Below are positions 1 through 12,191 of a stretch of 64,000 nucleotides of DNA, piece by piece (position 1 is the first letter of the stretch; every line of letters starts with the position of its first letter). Source of the stretch: Pteria penguin (lineage: Eukaryota > Mollusca > Bivalvia > Pterioida > Pteriidae); contig CM068583.1 of assembly GCA_035048485.1 (NCBI GenBank), positions 48,055,790 through 48,119,789 on the forward strand, in the 5' to 3' direction. Under the pieces are notes generated by a model, which did not search any database, was not told where the DNA came from, and saw nothing but the letters and a program-made list of their open reading frames with translations. The position numbers and the translations under genes were made by a program.

Positions 1-220
1 CAGCAACAGGTGAACGATATCGACCAAATGACCCACTTGTTATAGAGTAAATATTTTGAATTTTAGAAATATTGATTTTATTATTTATTTTGATTGTTTT
101 TTAAAACAACACGAGCATTGTATTAACAGTAATAAATCAGTCATCAGAAGGTTTATCGAGATGGCATATTAAATATCTGTTGATTTGTTTCTTGATCTAA
201 GTTTACTTGTATCATTACAG

Positions 221-428
221 TATATACTCCCCTATCTTCTCCTGACATTTATCCTCCTCCTCAACATATGGATGTTAAAGACGGTCAAGTTAAATTAAAC
301 TGTGATGTAAATTTTGGTAATGGCGATCCGTTTAAGCCGTTTGATGTTATATGGAAAAAGAGATCGAAAGGTGACCAGGTGCTTGACTTCATTCAAAGAG
401 ACCGATTCACAATAACAAAGACGAATAA
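221..428 (+). CDS. Ig-TM-TIR-like receptor, first visible exon (first half of Ig domain)
   Basis: This is an internal exon of a plus-strand membrane receptor gene. An acceptor (TTACAG) precedes it and the donor GTAAGT starts at 429. The frame opens with two bases of a split codon and gives 68 complete residues. They include the first Ig cysteine (VKLNC) and the core tryptophan (DVIWKK), typical of B and C strands of an Ig domain. The exon ends after two bases of a codon, and the exon at 29285 supplies the missing base, so the Ig fold is split by a 28.9 kb intron. Signal peptide and earlier exons must lie left of the window. Single-Ig receptors with a TIR tail occur in the IL-1R/SIGIRR group; that parallel is inference. 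Confidence 0.72.
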
Positions 429-540
429 GTAAGTATGTCTGTGTACATTTAATGTTCTTGAATGTCCCTGCTTTTACACAGTATAATGAGGGAAGGTATG
501 GGTACGAAATGAGATATAAAAATATAATGCCCTTACTTAA

Positions 541-1125
541 CACAAATCTAATATTAATACTGACATCTTCCTTTAATCAACACTCATGTAATATCAATTC
601 TAAAATGTTCCTTAAGAAAACAGTGATCTGATGTCAATACTGACATCTTCATTATATCAACACTAAACTAATGTCAATAGTAACACTTTTTTAAATCAAG
701 TAGTATCTAATGCTAATACTGGCATCTTCCTTAAATCAACACTTATCTAATGTCACTACTGACATCTCCACTATATCAACACTAAACTAATGTCAATAGT
801 AACACGTTTTCTTTTAAATCAAGTAGTATCTAATGTTGATACTGGCATCTACCTTAAATCAACTCTTATTTGATGTCAATACTGACATCTTCACTATATC
901 AACACTAAACTAATGTCAGTAGTAACACGTTTTTAAAATCAACTACATGTGTTATCTAGTGTCAATACTGGCATCTTCTTTAAATCAACACTCATCTCTT
1001 AATACTGACATCTTCGTTTAGTCAACACTTACCTAATATTAACACTGAAATCTTCCATAAATTAACACTTATATAATGTTACTACTGAAATCTTCCTTAA
1101 TATCAATTCTATGTAATAACCTAAA
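541..1125. repeat. Minisatellite near the 5' end of the receptor intron
   Basis: About 14 imperfect copies of a unit of roughly 38-45 bp run through this block. The core reads like TAATGTCAATACTGACATC followed by TTCCTTAAATCAACACT. Each core contains the small palindrome GTCAATACTGAC or a variant of it. The same unit family recurs at 27985-28725, near the other end of the same intron. Confidence 0.8.
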
Positions 1126-1269
1126 ATTCCATGGTGGGTCTGGCCACTCTATGTCACAGATTTTGATAATTTTCAAAATAATCATTTAAATCATCCCAGT
1201 AAACAAAAATCACGAATATTTTTTTGTTATGGTTGCCATGGCAGCACTACCATTGTCAAAGACCCCTGT

Positions 1270-4065
1270 CAGAAACCACTAAAATAACCGTTGTGGGGCT
1301 TTTTTCCATCAAATGTTTGGATATATATAAAATATTTTTTAATCAGTGTTGATTTAATTCAATAAAGCATTTAATGAAATATATTGTAATTAAATAACAA
1401 CAAGTTTATCATAAATAGCAATAAAACTACAGACATGCAAATTTTGGGTAATTTTACCTATGATGAAAAAGTGCATTTTTATCAATATGATATATATCAA
1501 AAGCAGTGTCATATGATATTGTAACAATAGAAAACCATCTATGGTGAAACCAAAAGGTTAGGAATAATCACAGCTTAAAAACGGAGACAAATCACAATTT
1601 TGCAAAAACAAGATTTGTCAGAAGACAATATAGCTCGCTTATTCAGGTTTTTGCCCATCAAGTTTCAAGGTCAAGGTCACTAGGTCAAAAGTCAAGGCCA
1701 AAATAGAAAGGTCTTGTCATGAAGCATTTACATGTGAAATATCTAAGCTTCATCTCTAATAGTTCAAAAGATATAGCATAGGTTTATGTTTTGTCCACGG
1801 ACGACGACGACAACGACGCCAAAGGTATGACATTAGCTTTCCGGACTTTTCGTCCCGGCGAGCTGAAAAATCAGCTTTTTCAAATATTCATAAAATTATT
1901 TTTAAATAGTTTAAAGATAGTTAAAATGCTTAATGATGAATCAAAACATGTATAAATTGGAAAAATATGTTATTTCATGTTAATTTCAGAATAAAAGCGA
2001 GTCTTAATTTGTCAGGTGTGACTAAAATGCTTCACAGATAGCTTTCGTTAACGAAGGAAAATTATTTCTCCAATAATAATCTCGCATCACTGACTCTATT
2101 ACTTGACCTGCATCTCTCAATTATACATATGTAAACCAAATTTCATTTGAATGCATGTATTGGAATAATCAGCAAGAGTTCAAATGATGATGGAAGGAAG
2201 GAACAACAGAATGACAAAAAGGTTAACATTATAAGCCATGACTGTTTCATTGGTGTGGCTTAAAAATTCCCAATAACCAGAGCGAAAAAGATGAAAGATT
2301 TCTTTGAATAAACAACAAAGCAATGTCAACAAGAGTAATAATATAAGATATCAAAATTGCTGAATTTCCTTAATTAATATCTTTGTAAATATAAAGTCAT
2401 TATAGTAAAATACTCTGTATCTTTTTATCCATTAAGTACATTTTCTCTAGACAATGTCTTTTTATCCTAAAATATGAGCAACTGTATTTATCGAGTTAAA
2501 ATGTAAATAATAATAATTGAGAAATGATAATTTGATATGCTAAAAATTTGCTATTCAATCAATGTGAAGCTGACTTGAGATATTCCTCTTATTTATAATC
2601 TGTCAGACAATAATTCAAATCTCTGTAAACTTCATCATTTTACTTTTTGTTTTCTTACGTAATTAGATCAGTACCTAATACAAATTAGATTACACATAAA
2701 AACACATAACTGTTTTTTTAATATAAAAGTTACAGATAGAACAACGTTAATGAAAATATTGAAACAGTATCAGACATGCATCTTTTGACATATGAATTAA
2801 TGTTTTAATATTTTGTATTATGTATAAATATAAAAAATATACATCCCAAAACTATTACTTCTTAGTTAACAACAACACTTTGAAAGAAAATACCACATTA
2901 ATTTTTGCACTGCACACAAAGATAATTATTTGAATAATTTGCTGGCACCAAAAAAGTCCTGATAGGCAAAATTATAAAATCTCAGCAGGAATATAATGAA
3001 GTTTGAGTAATATATGGTAATTTCTGACATTGTATTAGACAAAAAATTTCTTGTGATAAGGAATCTTGAATAATAATGAACAGATTAAGATTTTCTGGCT
3101 TTTCTTTGACATGAAATTTTCAGTTTATATATTATAATAGCTTTTGCATCAATTTTCCAGACTAAGCATTATTTCTTTTTTCTAACTAGAAATATTTTTG
3201 TCCGCTGTTGCAACAATAAAGTCTTCTTCATCTTGTGCTTCTCCTTTTTTGTCTTTCTGAGATAGTCTGGAGAAGTAACTGGCAATCTGTGTGCTGGTCA
3301 GATATTCATTTCTTGTGAATCGTAGCTTTCCATCCTTAAAAACAAATGGCAGACCTCTAGCAACTTTAGGTGGGTTTCCTTCCTTCCTGTTAGTTTTCCT
3401 TGTTGAAATTTCTTTTGGAGGAAAAGCCTCTGATCATCAGTGAAGTGTGACTTTAGTTTCTTAGCCTTGAGAGTCCATCCCATATCCTCTAAATTGTCCT
3501 CATCAGTAACTTTTGTGTGTGCATCTAGGGTTTTAGTTTCACTAAAGATTACATCTAATTTCTTTTGGTACAATACTTTACATCTGTCTACAAGCAATTT
3601 CTCTGACCTAGACTTGCAGTCGCCAATTATTAGATGATTTTCAAGAGCCGATACAGATTTGAATACTCTATCACATTGATCATTTGAGCATTGCAATTCT
3701 TCTTGTGATGAAATAAAGACGGACGGACAGAAGGCGATATTCAATATACCCCCCCCAACTTCGATATGGAGGGTATAAATATAGAACTGCACCGGTCGGA
3801 CTGGTGCTAATACGCCCGTGGCAGCAGTCTGTCTAATTTGGGGTCATGACACATTCTCAGGTTTATGTTCAGGGGGAATAACTAAAATTTAATGTTTCCT
3901 AGCTCATTTGGTTTGGTCTCCAGGACTTTTTTCTGCTCATTTTATGGCCGATATTCGGCTATATTCCCAATCGCAAATCGTATCTTTTTTTCCCCAATTT
4001 TGGGCAAGAAATTCCCAATCATGAGCACAGAAAAAAATTGTAAATTTGTCGTAAAATATAGGTAT
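1270..4065. repeat. 2.8 kb tandem duplication, copy 1
   Basis: The 2796 bp unit starts at CAGAAACCACTAAAATAACC and is followed without a gap by a second, essentially identical copy (4066-6863). The only difference I found is two extra C in the poly-C run of copy 2. The unit contains a 'GGTCAAGGTCAC' dispersed repeat (about 1640-1880), 1.3 kb of AT-rich DNA with no recognised gene, a zinc-finger pseudogene on the minus strand (3182-3741) and a poly-C/GGAGGGTAT element end. Confidence 0.93.
3182..3741 (-). pseudogene. C2H2 zinc-finger protein fragment, frameshifted (copy 1)
   Basis: On the minus strand this reads a C2H2-like finger (LQCSNDQCDRVF with HL and a Cys further on). A basic segment follows (GWTLKAKKLKSHFTDDQR, then FLQKKFQQGKLTGRKE). 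A one-base shift near 3373 changes frame, and the next frame continues NPPKVARGLPFVFKDGKLRF and a TSTQIASYFSRL segment to a TAG at 3182-3184. I recall this layout from repeat-associated proteins of bivalves and corals; the function is unknown to me. The upstream part is cut at a poly-C/GGAGGGTAT junction near 3742, so the gene is both truncated and shifted. Confidence 0.6.
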
Positions 4066-6863
4066 CAGAAACCACTAAAATAACCGTTGTGGGGCTTTTT
4101 TCCATCAAATGTTTGGATATATATAAAATATTTTTTAATCAGTGTTGATTTAATTCAATAAAGCATTTAATGAAATATATTGTAATTAAATAACAACAAG
4201 TTTATCATAAATAGCAATAAAACTACAGACATGCAAATTTTGGGTAATTTTACCTATGATGAAAAAGTGCATTTTTATCAATATGATATATATCAAAAGC
4301 AGTGTCATATGATATTGTAACAATAGAAAACCATCTATGGTGAAACCAAAAGGTTAGGAATAATCACAGCTTAAAAACGGAGACAAATCACAATTTTGCA
4401 AAAACAAGATTTGTCAGAAGACAATATAGCTCGCTTATTCAGGTTTTTGCCCATCAAGTTTCAAGGTCAAGGTCACTAGGTCAAAAGTCAAGGCCAAAAT
4501 AGAAAGGTCTTGTCATGAAGCATTTACATGTGAAATATCTAAGCTTCATCTCTAATAGTTCAAAAGATATAGCATAGGTTTATGTTTTGTCCACGGACGA
4601 CGACGACAACGACGCCAAAGGTATGACATTAGCTTTCCGGACTTTTCGTCCCGGCGAGCTGAAAAATCAGCTTTTTCAAATATTCATAAAATTATTTTTA
4701 AATAGTTTAAAGATAGTTAAAATGCTTAATGATGAATCAAAACATGTATAAATTGGAAAAATATGTTATTTCATGTTAATTTCAGAATAAAAGCGAGTCT
4801 TAATTTGTCAGGTGTGACTAAAATGCTTCACAGATAGCTTTCGTTAACGAAGGAAAATTATTTCTCCAATAATAATCTCGCATCACTGACTCTATTACTT
4901 GACCTGCATCTCTCAATTATACATATGTAAACCAAATTTCATTTGAATGCATGTATTGGAATAATCAGCAAGAGTTCAAATGATGATGGAAGGAAGGAAC
5001 AACAGAATGACAAAAAGGTTAACATTATAAGCCATGACTGTTTCATTGGTGTGGCTTAAAAATTCCCAATAACCAGAGCGAAAAAGATGAAAGATTTCTT
5101 TGAATAAACAACAAAGCAATGTCAACAAGAGTAATAATATAAGATATCAAAATTGCTGAATTTCCTTAATTAATATCTTTGTAAATATAAAGTCATTATA
5201 GTAAAATACTCTGTATCTTTTTATCCATTAAGTACATTTTCTCTAGACAATGTCTTTTTATCCTAAAATATGAGCAACTGTATTTATCGAGTTAAAATGT
5301 AAATAATAATAATTGAGAAATGATAATTTGATATGCTAAAAATTTGCTATTCAATCAATGTGAAGCTGACTTGAGATATTCCTCTTATTTATAATCTGTC
5401 AGACAATAATTCAAATCTCTGTAAACTTCATCATTTTACTTTTTGTTTTCTTACGTAATTAGATCAGTACCTAATACAAATTAGATTACACATAAAAACA
5501 CATAACTGTTTTTTTAATATAAAAGTTACAGATAGAACAACGTTAATGAAAATATTGAAACAGTATCAGACATGCATCTTTTGACATATGAATTAATGTT
5601 TTAATATTTTGTATTATGTATAAATATAAAAAATATACATCCCAAAACTATTACTTCTTAGTTAACAACAACACTTTGAAAGAAAATACCACATTAATTT
5701 TTGCACTGCACACAAAGATAATTATTTGAATAATTTGCTGGCACCAAAAAAGTCCTGATAGGCAAAATTATAAAATCTCAGCAGGAATATAATGAAGTTT
5801 GAGTAATATATGGTAATTTCTGACATTGTATTAGACAAAAAATTTCTTGTGATAAGGAATCTTGAATAATAATGAACAGATTAAGATTTTCTGGCTTTTC
5901 TTTGACATGAAATTTTCAGTTTATATATTATAATAGCTTTTGCATCAATTTTCCAGACTAAGCATTATTTCTTTTTTCTAACTAGAAATATTTTTGTCCG
6001 CTGTTGCAACAATAAAGTCTTCTTCATCTTGTGCTTCTCCTTTTTTGTCTTTCTGAGATAGTCTGGAGAAGTAACTGGCAATCTGTGTGCTGGTCAGATA
6101 TTCATTTCTTGTGAATCGTAGCTTTCCATCCTTAAAAACAAATGGCAGACCTCTAGCAACTTTAGGTGGGTTTCCTTCCTTCCTGTTAGTTTTCCTTGTT
6201 GAAATTTCTTTTGGAGGAAAAGCCTCTGATCATCAGTGAAGTGTGACTTTAGTTTCTTAGCCTTGAGAGTCCATCCCATATCCTCTAAATTGTCCTCATC
6301 AGTAACTTTTGTGTGTGCATCTAGGGTTTTAGTTTCACTAAAGATTACATCTAATTTCTTTTGGTACAATACTTTACATCTGTCTACAAGCAATTTCTCT
6401 GACCTAGACTTGCAGTCGCCAATTATTAGATGATTTTCAAGAGCCGATACAGATTTGAATACTCTATCACATTGATCATTTGAGCATTGCAATTCTTCTT
6501 GTGATGAAATAAAGACGGACGGACAGAAGGCGATATTCAATATACCCCCCCCCCAACTTCGATATGGAGGGTATAAATATAGAACTGCACCGGTCGGACT
6601 GGTGCTAATACGCCCGTGGCAGCAGTCTGTCTAATTTGGGGTCATGACACATTCTCAGGTTTATGTTCAGGGGGAATAACTAAAATTTAATGTTTCCTAG
6701 CTCATTTGGTTTGGTCTCCAGGACTTTTTTCTGCTCATTTTATGGCCGATATTCGGCTATATTCCCAATCGCAAATCGTATCTTTTTTTCCCCAATTTTG
6801 GGCAAGAAATTCCCAATCATGAGCACAGAAAAAAATTGTAAATTTGTCGTAAAATATAGGTAT
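4066..6863. repeat. 2.8 kb tandem duplication, copy 2
   Basis: This is the head-to-tail second copy of 1270-4065, 2798 bp long. It starts again at CAGAAACCACT and ends at GTAAAATATAGGTAT, after which the sequence becomes unique. The near-perfect identity means a very recent duplication or an assembly artefact. Confidence 0.93.
5978..6537 (-). pseudogene. C2H2 zinc-finger protein fragment, frameshifted (copy 2)
   Basis: Duplicate of 3182-3741 inside the second 2.8 kb unit, with the same truncation, the same one-base shift and the same stop. Sharing the lesion shows that the gene was already dead when the block duplicated. Confidence 0.6.
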
Positions 6864-6973
6864 TTGCAAGCAAAAGTGTCCAATCGTAACTTCCAAGCGC
6901 ACAATTGATAGAGACATTCATTAACAATCTCTTGTGTCGTTTTAAGAAGCGCACAAAAGACTACGAACTTGTA

Positions 6974-7613
6974 ATACGGAGTATCGCAACTACTAAAATC
7001 CGTCACGGTTTGCATTTAGTCACCTACCAAATCCATTGTTCTCGATGTGGGCACTTTTATGTGGGCAACTTACGTCATAATGATATGACGTCATAACAAT
7101 CACAACGTGCGCGTGTATGTTGACGTTATTGTACTGTCCGCGCCACCCACTCTGGAAATCGGAAAATCTGGATTTTCAGTTTTTCATCTTCAGAATAACT
7201 TCAAAAAGGCAAAACCATTCGATAGATCTTGTTTAGTCGTAACTTTTGGTGTATGCTATATGTTTGTATGAAGAAGCGTTCATATTTTATAGAAAAAAAA
7301 ATCAATTTTAGATAGGGCGATTTCCATGTTAAATTTTGACGTGACGTCGCCAAGTTTTCCATAGACTCAATGTTAAAAATCGGCGACGTCACGTCAAAAT
7401 TAACATAGAAAATGCCCTATCTAAAATGATTTTCCCCTATAAAATACGAATGCTTCTTCGTAGAAACATACAACATACACCAAAAGTTACGACTAAACAA
7501 GATATGTCGATTGATATTAATTTTGTAAAAATATTTTAAAAATAAATAAGTGAAAATTCAGATTTTTCGGTTTACAAAGTGAGTGGCGCGGACAGTAGTT
7601 GCAATACTCCGTA
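6974..7613. mobile_element. 640 bp fold-back (palindromic) element with an internal insertion
   Basis: The ends are inverted copies: ATACGGAGTATCGCAACTAC at 6974-6993 and its complement with one change at 7594-7613. Inside, TGTCCGCGCCACCCACT (from 7135) pairs with AGTGAGTGGCGCGGACA (to about 7594). The arms continue, imperfectly, to a short loop near 7362-7385, so roughly 500 bp folds into one long hairpin. The left arm is interrupted by about 141 bp (6994-7134) with TAC on both sides. A TA dinucleotide sits outside the left end. No gene is present, which fits a fold-back MITE. Confidence 0.8.
6994..7134. mobile_element. Small insertion within the fold-back arm
   Basis: This is a segment of about 141 bp that breaks the symmetry of the fold-back. 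It is flanked by TAC (6991-6993 and 7132-7134), consistent with a 3-bp target duplication. It contains the perfect CRE-type palindrome TGACGTCA at 7085-7092. I see no terminal inverted repeat, so its class is unknown. Confidence 0.5.
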
Positions 7614-8602
7614 TTGACGTAGCGAAAATCATAAATTATACTAAATTGTAAATGAGGAACCATGACGGCGGCGTAAATCGGCGCGGATACTATCAGTTAG
7701 CGTTTTATCAAAAGCAAACTATCATAGCGCCGCGCCATGCCTTTTTTATGCGGCGCCATGCCCTTTTTCTGGGCGCCATGTCCTTATTTTGCCTAAGTTA
7801 TTAATTTATCAGTAGATCGATCTTCATCCATGTAATATGAAACCCTCAAAAAGATCGTTATTTACGGGGCCAGTATATTACGAATATCGCTTCGGATATG
7901 CCCTCTTTTGAATTTGGTAACACTTTCCGCTAAATTTAAATATCATCCGTAACCAGCGTACTGTACTGCCTGCTATTTTTCGGATGTTAATTGGGGCATT
8001 TTAATTAACGTTACCTTCTTAGATTTAGATTATATCCGTACGCGAACAGAGTTTGACACAGTTGTCTGAATGCCGAAATAGTAATTTTGTAGGTCAAATT
8101 CACATCTGTTTTCAGTCAGATATTAAAGAAAATTAAAGGATGTTTGTTCTTTTAATGCAATAAGCCTATTTTAGGATTGTAATGTCTCTGAATATCATAT
8201 TACTGAATTGGTTTACATAGCCGGTCACGATCGCTTAGAAGCTTCACTCATACAAACAAAAACTACCCATTTTAAATGCTTTACTTAATATCATTTAACT
8301 AATTTTCTCAGTTTGATACCAAATATTTAGGATCTACTCTCCGCATTTCCTCTGATAATTTTGAACATTGTTTAGTAATTCCGACGAAAATGATATTTCA
8401 GAATATCTTTTATCACTTGATAGAAGTAGTTGCAACTAAAATGTAAGTGACGCCTTTTCTCCAATCCCTCCAAATGCATTTCACAACACATTACTTAACA
8501 TATGTGTGCAATAAGCGCCATGTTTACAATCCTTTCCAGAATATCTAGGTCAGTTATGTCAGTTAAGTACGTCTTCCATGCAAATATGCGGTATGTGCAT
8601 GA
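7614..8602. other. Non-coding stretch with a short GC-rich tandem motif
   Basis: No gene or known repeat is recognised here. At about 7715-7790 three imperfect copies of a unit of roughly 27 bp (core GCGCCATGCC plus a T run) stand out as GC-rich in AT-rich surroundings. Confidence 0.5.
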
Positions 8603-11600
8603 TTTTAGCTCACCTGAGCCAAAGGTTCAAGTGAGCTATAGTCATAGTGCGCCGTCCGTCGTCCGTCGTCGTCCGTCGTTAATTTTTTCACATTTTCGAC
8701 TTCTTCTCTGGAACTACATTGCAGATTTGGATCAAACTTTGTGTAAATGATGTACTCAAGGTCCCCTACTAAAATGGCGTTCGGGATCCAGATTCCCTCA
8801 GGTGTGGATCCAGGGCGGGGCCAAAAGTGCCCAAAACGGTACCCCTCTTCAAACATCTTCTCCTCCAGAACCAGTACATAAATGGGGAAACTAATTGCAT
8901 TTCAACAATCTATAAAGATGGGTTATTAAAAACTGTGTTTGGGGTTAAGATTCGTCAAATAGAAATTTACGCTTTTTGACCTGTTTCTGGACTTAGTCAT
9001 TTCAATGAAGAAAAGTGTCATGTTTTTCAATTAATTGATATTGATGATTTCATAATGACTATTTTGATCATAATTGTGGTAAGGAATATTATTGTGAAAG
9101 AATTTTGCCATTATCTCAATTTTTGGATTTTTATGAAGTTTTTAAGACTTCCAAACAAGAGGCCCAAATGGGCCTATATCGCTCACCTGAACAGCTAGAT
9201 GAAACGAAGGGCAAAATTTGTATGCATGTTGAGGAACAAGCATGTAAATTTTCAATGAATTCTGCCCAGTAGTTTCAGAGGAGTTGAATATGTCAAAAAG
9301 TTAATGAACAAACGACGGGCAATCTAGTATGACAATAGGTCACTTGAGCTAAAAATCAAAGTCCCATAACTCTGTAACGACAAAACGGATAAATCTGAAA
9401 AGCGAAAAGCAGTTTCCTCTCCATAATTTTATCATGATGTTTAAATATGGTAGAAATCTTTAGACGCCAAGTAAAGCTATTGGGTTCCATAGCATTACAC
9501 ATTTAAAGGAAATTTAAGACCCACAACTCTGAAACAAGAAATCGGATGAACCCGAAAAGTGAAAATTCTCACCATGATGTAAAAATATGATGAAATTTCT
9601 TAAGATCTTTGATGCAATTTCAAGTTATTGCTTTCCAAATTGGACAGACAGATGGACAGACAGACAGACTTGGCCATACAATACTCTGTCCTGTCAAGTG
9701 ACCACTGTATAATAAAAATAAGGGAACACTTTCATGACAAACTTTTGATTTTTGATAAAAACAATAATTAGTTCTGTTTTGTGAAAGCAAGAGAACAGGT
9801 TGAAGAATAGAACAAATGTGAATTTATTGTGAATAACATGGTACAGATTAAAAACAAAAGATCATTAAAGAATTTGCAAATGCAATTTTGCATTTTGTTA
9901 TACCTGAAATAATTCAAACACTGTAAAATCACTTTTTAGTATAATGAAACAGTTATTATTATTATCATACATGAAAGTCAGATTGAAACAGTTACATTAT
10001 GGGAATTTGATAAATACAGTGCTGACAGAAAGATTCATGTTCATCTTAATTTGTTTTCATATGATGCAAATAAAAATATGAGGAAAATGTATTAAAAATG
10101 CACATAAACATAAAAGAAGTATGGGGATACAGGTAAAGACTAATAAACTGGGAATTATTTCATGGAAATGTATATACATGTTCTAAAGCAAGATTATTTT
10201 CATTACAAAGTATTGTGAGGGTTCAAGATTTTGTTTGTAAAAGTCACAAATTCAAAAATACTATTTTCATTCATATACTTTATGTTTCGATGAAAGTAAC
10301 TATCAGTATAACTATAGAAGTAAATACGATTACTACAATCTGAAAGGTATACAAAACTGAAACGTTCATAAATTATGCAAATGGATCAATTTAAATACAA
10401 TCTGATAACAGTAGTATGGAGTGTACTAAAACGGATCAAATTATATAGTTTTAAGAATTCAAAACAATATAAAAAGAGAAACAAGGATATAAACCAACTT
10501 ATTGTATAACAAGAAACCTCTAAAGGTGGTATGACCGGATTCCAAAGCATTACCAATTACTTATAAACACCAATTACACAACTGACCTTGAAACGCGAAA
10601 ACTTCAAGCTCGAGGTCACAAATTTTTTATAGTTAGAGCTCATCAAGGTCAATCTACATGTCAAGTTTTTGAAAAAGTTATTGGCAATGGTGTAGCACAA
10701 TAACACATTTTACCTTGAAACTCGAAAATTGAAGGTCAAGGTAACAAAAAAAAAATTTTCATGTATAGAGCTTATCAAGGTTTATCTGCATGTGAAGTTT
10801 GAAAGAGTTATTGTAAAAGGTTTTTCTGCAATTAACTTCAACACAATTACAGATTTGACCTTGAAACACAAAAACTTCAAGGCCAAGGTCAAAAGGAAAC
10901 TAGATCATTCCTATGCATTCAGTTTATCTCTGTATGCCTCCAGTCTGAAAAAGAAGTTTGTCAAAGGAGGGTACCCTCTGTGACCTACTTTTGCCTGTAG
11001 TGGCACCATCTGCTGACTGATCTGTACAAAAAACAAAACCTTTGAAAAGGACTATGAGTACTTGTATCCTACCCAGTTTTATCACAATCCTTTAAGTTGT
11101 TCTGTAGATCAAGTTGAAGATATGAAAAATTGTCCCCCCCCCCTTTTCTTGGAAGTCTTAAAAAATTCATAAAAAATTCAAAAATCGAGATATTGAAAAA
11201 ATTCCTTTGCACCAGCATTCCTTACCATAGAAATGATTAAATGAAACCAAATGAATGCATCAATGTTTACTAAAAGAAAATAATAACTCTTTAATGCATT
11301 AAAATAACAAAGTCCAAAATAAAAATGAAAAAACGTCAAAAATTTGATTTCGGAATGGAACCAAAAATATCAACACTTCTTCCCATATGCCTCTTAATCA
11401 TTCCTATGCAGTTGGTTTGTCACTGTATGCACCCGATCTGAATAAGAAGTTTGTCAAAGGAGGGTACCCTCTGTGACCTACTTTTGTCTGTGGTGGTGCC
11501 ACCTGTTCATGGATCCTGACAAAGATGACCACATTTGTCAGGGACCTTGAGTATTTGATGCATGCCAAGTTTCATTGAATTCCAGCAAGTGGTTCCGAAG

Positions 11601-12191
11601 AAAAAGTTCAAACTGTGAAATGTTTACATCAATTATCCCACCCCCCTTTTTCTTGAAAGTCTTAAAAAATTCATAAAAAAATCCAAAACATAAAATATTG
11701 AAAAATTTTCTTCGCAGTAGTATTTCTTACCATCAAAATGATCAAATTAAACCAAATTAATGCATCAATGTTTACTAAAAGAAAAAAATACCTCTTTTCT
11801 ACATTAAAACTGCCAAGTACAAAAAAACATCAAAAAAACGTCAAAAATTTGATTTCGGAACGGAACCAAAAATAACAACAATTCTTCACACATCCATCTA
11901 GATCATTCCTATGCATTCGGTTTGTCTCTGTATGCCCCCGGTCTGAAGAAGAAGTTTGTCAAAGGAGGGTACCCTCTTTGACCTACTTTTGCCTGTGGTG
12001 GCACCATCTGTTGATGAATCCGGACGAAAAACAACAACACTTGTAGGGGACCATGAGTACTACATGCTTATTAAGTTTCATCAAATTCTGTTCAGTGGTT
12101 CTGGAGATGAAGTCGATAATGTGAAAAGTTAACGACGGATGGACGACGGACGGTGATTGATCACAATAGCGAAGGCTCAGGTGAGCTAAAA
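8603..12191. mobile_element. TIR element of about 3.6 kb, 'TTTAGCTCACCTGAGCC' ends
   Basis: TTTAGCTCACCTGAGCC at 8603 is matched in inverted orientation by GGCTCAGGTGAGCTAAA at 12174-12190. The similarity goes on inward through CGTCCGTCGTCC-type sequence on both sides. No transposase is seen. The interior holds a second element end (9157), 'AAGGTCAAGGTC' stretches and three copies of a block of about 490-500 bp (starting near 10901, 11392 and 11899, with GTTTGTCAAAGGAGGGTACC in each). It is probably non-autonomous or a nested composite. Confidence 0.65.
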
